A DNA stretch of 5,900 bases, from NCBI GenBank assembly GCA_027010005.1, contig JALVCM010000016.1:1-5900 (forward strand). The letters run 5' to 3'. Under the pieces are notes generated by a model. It ran no database searches, had not been told where the DNA came from, and saw only the letters and a list, made by a program, of their open reading frames with translations. This stretch comes from Thiohalobacter sp. Lineage in GTDB: Bacteria > Pseudomonadota > Gammaproteobacteria > DSM-19610. The position numbers and the translations under genes are program-made. The first letter of the stretch is position 1. Each line of letters begins with the position of its first letter. Below are positions 1 through 5,900 of the stretch, piece by piece.

Positions 1-565
1 CTACCTGCATGCCGGTCGTGGCACCACGGCCGTTCGTGAGTGGAACGACCCGTCAAAAGCCCCGGGCGATGAGGTGGTTCGTCTGAATGCCGTGCGCGTG
101 AAAGGCAGGGATGGCAGTGTGAGCGAGAGTGTCGACGTCCGCAATGATGTGGGCCTGGAGATGGACTTCACGGTGCTCGAGCCGGAGTACCAGTTGATGC
201 CGTACTTTACGCTGTTCAACGATGAAGGTGTCATCGTTTTCTCAACCATCGACCAGGCTCCCGAGTGGCGGAATCGCGAAAGGCCAACAGGACGGTTTGT
301 CAGTACCGCCTGGATACCCGGAAATCTGTTGACCGAAGGCACCTTCTACGTTCGTGCCACCATGCGGGGGGCCGATCGCAAGAAACGCCGTATCGATGAA
401 CGTGAAGTGGTGGCCTTCAATGTCATGGATACGGTCGAGGGTGATTCTGCACGCGGTGACTGGGTCGGTCGCATGCAGGGCGTCGTCAGGCCATTGCTGG
501 AATGGGAAACCGACTACCAGCCGGCGCACGACCGGCTAAAGTCTAAAGCCAAGGTCACGGTGTAG
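1..565 (+). CDS. Wzt-like polysaccharide ABC transporter ATP-binding subunit, C-terminal part (5' truncated)
   Basis: The frame is open from base 2 with no start needed, so this is the last 187 residues of a gene that begins left of the window; an internal GTG at 74 is not the real start. The first visible residues carry the linker REWNDPSKAPGDE, followed by a strand-rich region (VVRLNAVRVKGRDG, then the stretch around PYFTLFNDEGVIVFS and STAWIPGNLLTEGTFYVRA). This pattern is typical of the C-terminal domain of Wzt/TagH-type ATPases that energise export of O-antigen or other glycans, where an immunoglobulin-like domain binds the glycan or its terminal cap. The ATPase domain itself (Walker A, signature, Walker B) is not in the window, so the call rests on the linker and the domain pattern. 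The gene is G+C rich (36 to 38 of 60 bases in two sampled lines). The stop TAG at 563-565 overlaps the end of the convergent propeller gene by 11 bases. The exported polymer is unknown. Confidence 0.85.
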   Translation, partial: YLHAGRGTTAVREWNDPSKAPGDEVVRLNAVRVKGRDGSVSESVDVRNDVGLEMDFTVLEPEYQLMPYFTLFNDEGVIVFSTIDQAPEWRNRERPTGRFVSTAWIPGNLLTEGTFYVRATMRGADRKKRRIDEREVVAFNVMDTVEGDSARGDWVGRMQGVVRPLLEWETDYQPAHDRLKSKAKVTV

Positions 566-3083
566 ACCGGCCGAGCACCTGTTTTTCCGGCAGCACATCA
601 AACGCATCAAAGGTAACCCGACCGGCCTTGTCTGCTCCGGTACCGGCTTCGACACGTATACTATGCGGCCCACAGGTCAGCCCAGTCCGGGCGAAGGCCA
701 CGGCCATGTCCTGTGTTGTGTCAGCAGCGAGGTCGACAGTCGCCGCGAGGGTGCCGTCAATATAAACCCTGGCCTTGCCGCCTTCGGCTGACTTGCTGGC
801 AATCCATCTTACGCCACAGCCATAGAAATCCAGCGAAACGGCGGCACCACTCTCATCGGTGTAATGAATGCTTGTTGCGCTGTAGTCCTTGCCGCGGCGT
901 TCATTCCAGTGACCGGTGTAGTGAATAACATCCCGCTGGTCTTCATAGCGGGCAGGGCGCTGCAGTAATGTCCAGTTGTCCCCGCCATTGTCAGAGCGGA
1001 ACAGGTTCTGGCTGGATGCAGCATAAATCGCCCGGTTGCTGGCATATTGGCTGGCAAAGGCCATGCGTGTAATGGAATGGTTATTTTCGATCAGCGCCTT
1101 GCCGATTTGGGAGAAATGCTTCCCGCCATCCACTGTCCTGTACAGGCCACGGCCCTTGAGGCTGACCAGCATGGTCCGGTCATTGACATAATCGGGAGAC
1201 AGGGCGAAAGCAATAATATGAGGCTTGTCGCCCAGAATGGTGCTGCGTATTTCAGTCCAGTTCTCACCCTGGTCTGTGGACACGTACAGGCCGGAAGGGC
1301 CAGCAGCAAAAACCGTCCGGTCACTTTGGTAGCCGGGAGAAAACGCCACGGTGTAGTCTTCATTGGATGAATGGGTACCGACTTTTGCACCACTGGTGGC
1401 GTCGGCGGGGAGTCCCCTGGTGAGTTTGTGCCAGTTGTCGCCCGTGTCGGTCGACTTGTAGATCCCGTCTCCACGCACATAGGCAAACACGGTATGGTCA
1501 TTCGTGTAGTCCGGTGAAAGTTTCAGGCCCGTAATGGCGCCGTCGGTGTGCAGCCATATGTTGTAGGCATCCAGACCTCCATGCTCTGAACGGAATATCC
1601 CGTGCCAGCGGGTTCCGAAAATAACAGTATTGTCATTGGCGTAGTCTGTCGATGGCGCCATCGTGACCGGGTAGACGGGAACCCTGTCAACCTTGTCCAG
1701 GTAGGACCAGCCTATGTCCTGTGGCAGCCCCCAGTACATGAGTTTGCCAATGATCCTGTTTTTCAGGGTGCGATAACTGACCGGAATCTGTTCCCAGCTT
1801 CCCTTTATGTCTGTCGATTTGAGCAGCAGTCCAACCGAGCCCGAAAACAGGGTGTGATCCTGCGGGTAGGTGGGGCTGTAGTGCATGTCCATCAGGCGGG
1901 TAGTATTCAGGCCCTTGTTGGCGATAATCCAGGTATCACCGTGATCGTGGCTGAAATAGGCACCGCCCCCGTAGGTTGAAATGGCAATGCTGTAGTCATC
2001 GCCATCGGAAGGCGAAACATCGAGGCCCTTGATCAGGCTGACCGGTAGAATTTCAAGTTCGTCCCAGTTTTCCCCGTGGTTGCCGGATTTGAACAGGCCT
2101 GCGAAGCCGGCCAGGAACAGAGTCTTGCCATCCTTGCCTGCAATAGCAATTTGCCGGAATTGCGGGGAGAAATATTTCACGGTGTTGGCCTGCTTGTCAG
2201 TCAGCAAGCCGTCCGAGTATTTTGTCCAGGAGTTACCGTTGTCAGTCGAGATGAAGGCCGCTTCTTTCCAGCTCGTGGCAATCATGAAGCCGGGCTGGAT
2301 GGCCAGGGATATAATATGATGTCCCTTCAGCGCACTGCCGGCCTGCTGAAAAGAGCTTCCCTTGTCCGTTGTTCGGAACAGGCCATGATCCCGGGTACCG
2401 ACAAAAAAGCTGTTGCCTGTTGCATCCGAAGAATCCTGTTTGATCGTAGTAACAGCTGTCTGTGAAGGAAGCTGGGCAGCTTTTTTCCAGTGTGCGCCAC
2501 CGTCGGTTGAAGCATACAGGTTCCCGGCCTCATCGCCTGCCAGCATTCTGCCGGCTGATACATCGGCTGCAGTGATGACTGCCGTATCCGGAAGTGTCGA
2601 TACTTGCCAGCTTTCTCCACTGTCAGAACTGAAGTACAGGTGACCGGATTCATCGATAGCCAGCACCTTGCCCTGAAGGCCGCCTGACAAGGTGCTGATT
2701 TCCAGGCTTTCCAGGCCCTTGCTGGTATTCCTCCAGGAGGTGCCTTCATCGGTGGAGCGGTATATACCGTTACCATCGGTGGCGACAAGTACTGTTCCCG
2801 GAGTGCCATCCGTCGGGATGATCAGGATGGATGTGACAGGACTGGTATGATCGAGTCCGTTGACCAGCTCCTGCCATCCATGTCCGCCGTGGACGGATTT
2901 CAGAACATGACCGGAGCTGGCAATATACACCGTATTGTCGACTTCAAATGACGGTGATACCGCCAGGGCATCGACCAGGTCGTGTGGGTGGTGGGCCAGT
3001 GCCATGAGGGGAAAGATATTGAGTAAAAGGGCCAAAACTGTCCCGGCAAGATACGGCCGGTCGATCACGTTTTTCATGTTCAT
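555..3083 (-). CDS. Secreted Asp-box (BNR/sortilin-like) beta-propeller protein with C-terminal beta-sandwich-like module
   Basis: An 842-residue protein. The N-terminus is a Sec-type signal peptide: charged start (MNMKNVIDRP), hydrophobic core to about residue 27 and a likely cut after ALA at 30. No lipobox cysteine is present, so it is probably periplasmic, surface-located or secreted and not a lipoprotein. Residues about 41-707 are repeats ending in Asp boxes (S-x-D-x-G-x-x-W), near 63, 110, 152, 192, 238, 279, 333, 378, 423, 499, 544, 602, 650 and 697. Several blades also carry SPxYxxDxTVF (for example SPDYTNDHTVFA at 523-534). Residues about 716-831 form a separate module (YTGHW, VRWIASKSAEGGKARVYIDG, TFDAFDV) resembling galactose-binding-like sandwiches appended to secreted proteins. 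Fourteen units would fit two seven-bladed propellers, as in GH74 enzymes, but I see no proof of hydrolase activity. It is the last gene of the operon and its start overlaps the kinase stop. Ligand binding, sialidase-like or scaffold roles all remain possible. Confidence 0.88.
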   Translation of the reverse strand: MNMKNVIDRPYLAGTVLALLLNIFPLMALAHHPHDLVDALAVSPSFEVDNTVYIASSGHVLKSVHGGHGWQELVNGLDHTSPVTSILIIPTDGTPGTVLVATDGNGIYRSTDEGTSWRNTSKGLESLEISTLSGGLQGKVLAIDESGHLYFSSDSGESWQVSTLPDTAVITAADVSAGRMLAGDEAGNLYASTDGGAHWKKAAQLPSQTAVTTIKQDSSDATGNSFFVGTRDHGLFRTTDKGSSFQQAGSALKGHHIISLAIQPGFMIATSWKEAAFISTDNGNSWTKYSDGLLTDKQANTVKYFSPQFRQIAIAGKDGKTLFLAGFAGLFKSGNHGENWDELEILPVSLIKGLDVSPSDGDDYSIAISTYGGGAYFSHDHGDTWIIANKGLNTTRLMDMHYSPTYPQDHTLFSGSVGLLLKSTDIKGSWEQIPVSYRTLKNRIIGKLMYWGLPQDIGWSYLDKVDRVPVYPVTMAPSTDYANDNTVIFGTRWHGIFRSEHGGLDAYNIWLHTDGAITGLKLSPDYTNDHTVFAYVRGDGIYKSTDTGDNWHKLTRGLPADATSGAKVGTHSSNEDYTVAFSPGYQSDRTVFAAGPSGLYVSTDQGENWTEIRSTILGDKPHIIAFALSPDYVNDRTMLVSLKGRGLYRTVDGGKHFSQIGKALIENNHSITRMAFASQYASNRAIYAASSQNLFRSDNGGDNWTLLQRPARYEDQRDVIHYTGHWNERRGKDYSATSIHYTDESGAAVSLDFYGCGVRWIASKSAEGGKARVYIDGTLAATVDLAADTTQDMAVAFARTGLTCGPHSIRVEAGTGADKAGRVTFDAFDVLPEKQVLGRSTP

Positions 3084-3092
3084 TCTGCTTCC
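3080..3092 (-). promoter_or_regulatory. ATGA stop-start overlap and ribosome binding site of the propeller gene
   Basis: The kinase stop TGA (3080-3082) and the propeller ATG (3081-3083) share the bases ATGA, a classic reinitiation arrangement. GGAAG at 3088-3092 lies 4 bases before this ATG, which is short, and 10 bases before a second in-frame ATG at 3075-3077. Either could serve; the second would remove only two residues (MN) and leave the signal peptide intact. Confidence 0.7.
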
Positions 3093-4189
3093 GGTTTATT
3101 GGCTTGTGGCGTCCGGTCCTGCAATCTTCCGGACTCGTACTGGTCAAAGATTTCTATGGATCTGAGTATAACATTCCTTTGCTCCGGTGATGCCTTCCTG
3201 TCAAGCAGCATCTGCATGCGTTCGAGATAGTAGAGCAGTCGGTAGACATCCCCGGACAGGGTCCGTGTGTCCCCGGGTTGCCCGCCTTCAGCAGCGAGAC
3301 ACAGGCCAAAATGCTCAATGGCATCAGTAAAGGTGTCGTGATTGATGGGCTGGTAGCGGCCGTAATAGTGTTCGGTAAAGAAATAGTTGTACAGGTCATG
3401 GAGCAGGCTCCTGTAATCGGCACCTTCCCAGTCAATTATCGTTATGCCCTTCCTCCCGAAAATAAAATTTACAAAGGAAAAATCACCGTGTGTGAATGCA
3501 ATCTGTATCTGCATTTGCCTTGAGGGCTCCAGCCTGGCAGCTACCCTGCAAATAAACGCATTGATAGCCGGGCAGAGTTCATCATCTGCCCCGAGTGTGT
3601 CTGTTTTTTGTTTCAGACTGTTTTCCAGACCCCGGAGATATGTATCGACCGAAGTCATTCGGTCAGGTCTGGAATGTACGATTTTCGCAAGGTAATTCCC
3701 GATGGTTTCCCTGAATTGCACGGGGGGGTCTGACTTGTCATTTCGGCTGCTTCGGTCTCCCGGAATAAAGCTTTCCCTGTACCATCGCCCATCCGGGTCA
3801 ACCTCGAGCAGTTCCGGTGTAAACGGGAGTCCGGATGCATCGCGTACACGGTTGACCTCTGCCTGGATGACAGAAGACTCGACGTCATCAGTGAAATATT
3901 TTGTGGCCGTCAGCCTGGACAGGTCGAAAATCTTGTAGCCGTGGTGTACGGGGATACACAGGTCGCCAGAGATCGGAAGGCTGACGGCATCAGTTGTCGC
4001 TGAGGGTCCGTTTTTCCGAAACTTCCAGATGGCTTTTAACAGGGTGGGGAGTTGTCTTCGCTGTATGTCAAACGCACCAAGATAAAGTTTTTTATACCTG
4101 AACAAAAATATCCGGGTAAGTGACAACAGACTACAGTGGGTACAAAAATAATTGTCGGCTACCGCTATATAGGGGTATTCACGCGCCAT
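3080..4189 (-). CDS. Aminoglycoside phosphotransferase/choline kinase-fold protein
   Basis: A 369-residue cytoplasmic protein with the catalytic signature of the APH/choline kinase superfamily. The Brenner-type loop HGDFSFVN lies at 234-241 (D236 the expected catalytic base, N241 a metal ligand), and the DFG-equivalent IIDWEGAD at 251-258 (D253 the expected metal-binding Asp). K97 in TATKYF is a reasonable ATP-binding lysine, and E111 the possible helix-C partner. No glycine-rich GxGxxG loop is evident, which is common in this superfamily. The N-terminal 60 residues are basic and hydrophobic and include CTHC at 16-19. The start is ATG at 4189, with AGGT about 8 bases upstream, 24 bases after the stop of the acyltransferase gene. 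The stop TGA shares ATGA with the start of the propeller gene. Its place in a glycan-export locus suggests phosphorylation of a sugar, lipid carrier or glycan end rather than drug resistance; that is inference, and the substrate is unknown. Confidence 0.85.
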   Translation of the reverse strand: MAREYPYIAVADNYFCTHCSLLSLTRIFLFRYKKLYLGAFDIQRRQLPTLLKAIWKFRKNGPSATTDAVSLPISGDLCIPVHHGYKIFDLSRLTATKYFTDDVESSVIQAEVNRVRDASGLPFTPELLEVDPDGRWYRESFIPGDRSSRNDKSDPPVQFRETIGNYLAKIVHSRPDRMTSVDTYLRGLENSLKQKTDTLGADDELCPAINAFICRVAARLEPSRQMQIQIAFTHGDFSFVNFIFGRKGITIIDWEGADYRSLLHDLYNYFFTEHYYGRYQPINHDTFTDAIEHFGLCLAAEGGQPGDTRTLSGDVYRLLYYLERMQMLLDRKASPEQRNVILRSIEIFDQYESGRLQDRTPQANKPEAE

Positions 4190-4213
4190 AGATACGGACC
4201 TGGCTGCTCGTTA

Positions 4214-5404
4214 TCAGGGGCTTGTTGATGAGTGGCAGTCTAGCATATTTGCAGTGGTATCCGCTGTTCCTGCACCGTCACCGGATTTTTTGATCCGGCA
4301 AATATCCAGTTGCTTCATGCCGGGGAAATAAAAGGACTTGTAAATATCACGGGATTTCAGCTCTGCATCAGGATTATCTTCATCCAGGAAATATACCCCG
4401 GTAAATACATCATCGTTTCGTTGTACGAAGGGGTTGTTGGCAAGAAAGCTTCTGCTGGCAGCGGAATATTTCAACACATCGATAACAAAGTTGCCTCTTC
4501 TGGCACCGATGATCCGCATCCCCCATTTTTTCTTGTACTGTAAAACCCCATCTTTCAAAAAGGCACGTGATGATCCCACGTGTTCCGACAGGAAGCCTTT
4601 CTTTTCCAGGTGAGGAATACCGAAATAGTACAGTGCCGACAGTGCGCCCCGTTTCACATAATCATGATTGCCATCCTTGACGCCGATAAACCATGCGCGT
4701 GCCCCGCCTTTTTCATACAAAATAATTCCGCCGGCAATAACCTCATCACCCATTGTTATGAGCATCAGTTCAGACGTATCAATTTTCTTTTTCATCTCCT
4801 TGTAGCTTACGGTAAAGGCAGCCCCTCCAAATGTGTTTTCGATGTACGGGAGATGCATGCCGTAATAGAAATCACGGAAAAGTGCCGGATCCCTGGTTAT
4901 CCTGTAACCAAGCTTATTATTTCGGATTCTTCGTAAGTCACTTTTGATGTTTTCGCCGGTTTTGAGCAGTCCATTGGCGGTTTTAATGTCGATTTCACCA
5001 CGAATCCATATTGGAACATTAAAAGTGGTCCGGCCGGACAGGTAGCGGGCTGCTCCGTCTTTCGGGTCAATTGCAATCAGCATATCTGCACTGAATTGTG
5101 ATATGAAGTAAGGAACCTGCCACAGCCACAGTGTGCGTGTAAGTACTTCAGAGCAATGGTCGTCAAATATCAGGTTGAGCAGATAGGCTTTATTGTGGCC
5201 TGACCCTGCCAGAAGCAGGGTGAGCGGTTTCTGTGAGTCGCTTTCCTGTCCCTGGATGACCGAGAGGGTCAGCCTGTAATTTTTTGTGAGATTGCGAAAA
5301 ATGTTACGCAAGCGAGTGTCCCTGGCAAACTGCACAAGCGCCTGTCGGGAAAAGGACGCGGCGCTCAAAACAGGCAATCCAGGGGGTGGTTTGTAATAGG
5401 GCAC
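4214..5404 (-). CDS. FemAB/GNAT-like acyltransferase (downstream paralogue of a tandem pair)
   Basis: A 396-residue protein with no signal peptide. The second half looks like the GNAT fold of FemAB/Mig-14-type transferases: SDLRRIRNNKLGYRITRDP at 155-173, a Y-x-x-x-x-x-P-Y-I pattern (YYGMHLPYI, 180-188), then GDEVIAGGIILYEKGGARAW at 219-238 and the core DGNHDYVKRGA (244-254) with SSRAFLKDGVLQYKKKWGM (278-296). FemAB proteins transfer amino acids or acyl groups to peptidoglycan or polysaccharide precursors, and related enzymes are frequent in exopolysaccharide loci. The N-terminal 150 residues would be the first, degenerate GNAT-like lobe. The chosen start is GTG at 5402-5404, with AGGG at 5413-5416 (8-base spacing) and a GGGAG too close to be useful. 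TTG codons at residues 10 and 13 or GTG at residue 24 are alternatives that would reduce or remove the 40-base overlap with the upstream gene. The 3' end runs 24 bases before the kinase gene. Donor and acceptor are unknown. Confidence 0.8.
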   Translation of the reverse strand: MPYYKPPPGLPVLSAASFSRQALVQFARDTRLRNIFRNLTKNYRLTLSVIQGQESDSQKPLTLLLAGSGHNKAYLLNLIFDDHCSEVLTRTLWLWQVPYFISQFSADMLIAIDPKDGAARYLSGRTTFNVPIWIRGEIDIKTANGLLKTGENIKSDLRRIRNNKLGYRITRDPALFRDFYYGMHLPYIENTFGGAAFTVSYKEMKKKIDTSELMLITMGDEVIAGGIILYEKGGARAWFIGVKDGNHDYVKRGALSALYYFGIPHLEKKGFLSEHVGSSRAFLKDGVLQYKKKWGMRIIGARRGNFVIDVLKYSAASRSFLANNPFVQRNDDVFTGVYFLDEDNPDAELKSRDIYKSFYFPGMKQLDICRIKKSGDGAGTADTTANMLDCHSSTSP

Positions 5405-5900
5405 TCTCCCGGCCCTGGTCCACGGTCTTCCTTCCCGATAGATTCCGCGCCATAGATTTGTAGTGCCTCCAGCCCCGGGAGACAGTAGTGGGTATGAAGG
5501 TGGCGGTAAAAATCTCCCTTGCCGCAGTTGTCATGCGAAGGGAAGACAACGGCGACGGGTGTACCTGAGTCAGTACGAATAAACGGGTTACTTTCAAGAA
5601 ATGACATTAACCCGGGTGTTTTGCGAAGCGGTTTCATCAGTAGCCCCTTTTTTGAGGACCCTGTTACATGCATTCCCCATTTGTTTTTAAACTGTAGTAC
5701 GCCATCATTCAGAAAGGCACGCGAAGACCCCACACTCATCGCCTTGTATCCTTTTTCAGACAAGTACTGGACTTCATAAAAATAGAGTGCTGCCTGGGCA
5801 CCCATCTTTACATAGTCATGATTTCCGTCCCTGACGCCGATACTCCAGCACCTGACGCCATCATTTTCATAGACCAGGATCTGGCCGGAGATATACTCAT
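5365..5900 (-). CDS. FemAB/GNAT-like acyltransferase (upstream paralogue, 5' end beyond window)
   Basis: The frame stays open to the window edge, giving the last 177 residues of a gene that starts to the right; an internal ATG at 5805 is not the real start, because homology to its neighbour continues upstream of it (QILVYENDGVRCW, IGVRDGNHDYVK). The core SVGSSRAFLNDGVLQFKNKW matches the neighbouring acyltransferase almost residue for residue. By hand, about 44 of 74 aligned positions are identical across the region from the ILVYE strand to KWGM. After that the two proteins diverge but keep SFLxxNPF and a PGLEALQI/PGMKQLDI segment. The tail (YGAESIGKEDRGPGPGECP and beyond) is not conserved. 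The stop TGA at 5365-5367 lies inside the start region of the downstream paralogue, so translation of the two is probably coupled. It is taken to be the same kind of acyl or aminoacyl transferase, with possibly a different donor or acceptor. Confidence 0.82.
   Translation of the reverse strand, partial: EYISGQILVYENDGVRCWSIGVRDGNHDYVKMGAQAALYFYEVQYLSEKGYKAMSVGSSRAFLNDGVLQFKNKWGMHVTGSSKKGLLMKPLRKTPGLMSFLESNPFIRTDSGTPVAVVFPSHDNCGKGDFYRHLHTHYCLPGLEALQIYGAESIGKEDRGPGPGECPITNHPLDCLF
5402..5416 (-). promoter_or_regulatory. Ribosome binding site and GTG start of the downstream acyltransferase, inside the upstream gene
   Basis: AGGG at 5413-5416 is spaced 8 bases from the GTG at 5402-5404. Both lie within the coding region of the upstream paralogue, about 40 bases before its stop, so ribosomes finishing that gene would pass over this site. 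The assignment is moderate because other non-ATG starts exist downstream. Confidence 0.45.

Noticed and set aside
242..529. Minus-strand open frame opposite the transporter gene.
   Set aside because: It has no recognisable domain and is fully opposite a frame with clear Wzt-like features.
519..537. Inverted repeat AGCCGG / CCGGCT with a 7-base loop near the end of the transporter gene, considered as a terminator.
   Set aside because: It lies inside the coding region, the stem is only 6 pairs, and no T run follows on either strand.
1091..1501. Long alternative open frames on both strands across the propeller gene.
   Set aside because: Their translations show no domain pattern, whereas the 842-residue frame has a signal peptide and regular Asp boxes; these are shadows of the repeat-rich gene.
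5203..5221. Inverted repeat ACCCTGC / GCAGGGT with a 5-base loop, considered as a regulatory hairpin or terminator.
   Set aside because: It is inside a well-supported acyltransferase coding region (encoding part of TLLLAGSG) and has no T run; probably chance.
5304..5597. Minus-strand open frame of 97 residues across the overlap of the two acyltransferases.
   Set aside because: Both overlapping frames show paralogue homology; this third frame shows none.
4700..5900. Possibility that the two acyltransferase frames are one gene broken by a frameshift.
   Set aside because: Each frame carries its own copy of the same core motif, so they are two paralogous genes and not halves of one.

Overview
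The window looks like the edge of a polysaccharide (O-antigen, capsule or exopolysaccharide) gene cluster from a Gram-negative, probably proteobacterial, chromosome. The reasons are a Wzt-like ABC-transporter carbohydrate-binding tail, tightly packed genes, and a Sec-type signal peptide on a large predicted extracytoplasmic protein. The species cannot be named from this sequence, and no RNA gene, mobile element, CRISPR array or phage gene is visible.

Layout. On the + strand, 1-565 is the 3' end of an ABC-transporter ATP-binding subunit of the Wzt type. Its stop overlaps, tail to tail, the stop of a leftward operon that fills the rest of the window. In transcription order (right to left) that operon holds: a 5'-truncated FemAB/GNAT-like acyltransferase (5365 to beyond 5900); a full-length paralogue of it (4214-5404); an aminoglycoside-phosphotransferase/choline-kinase-fold protein (3080-4189); and a secreted beta-propeller protein with about 14 Asp-box (BNR-like) repeats and a C-terminal beta-sandwich-like module (555-3083). 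The junctions are a 40-base overlap, a 24-base gap and a 4-base ATGA overlap, so the four genes are very likely co-transcribed and partly translationally coupled. There is no gene-free stretch above 24 bases, and the operon promoter must lie to the right of the window.

How the genes may work together (inference). The ABC ATPase would power export of a lipid-linked glycan whose end is read by its C-terminal domain. The two FemAB/GNAT-like enzymes and the kinase-fold enzyme are good candidates for cytoplasmic modification of that glycan or its precursor (acyl or aminoacyl transfer, phosphorylation). The propeller would act outside the inner membrane, binding or processing the glycan. The substrates cannot be read from the sequence.

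The most notable points are the tandem acyltransferase paralogues, the kinase-propeller translational coupling, the likely two-part architecture of the propeller, a lone cysteine pair in its C-terminal module, and a lower G+C content in parts of the leftward operon than in the ABC gene.
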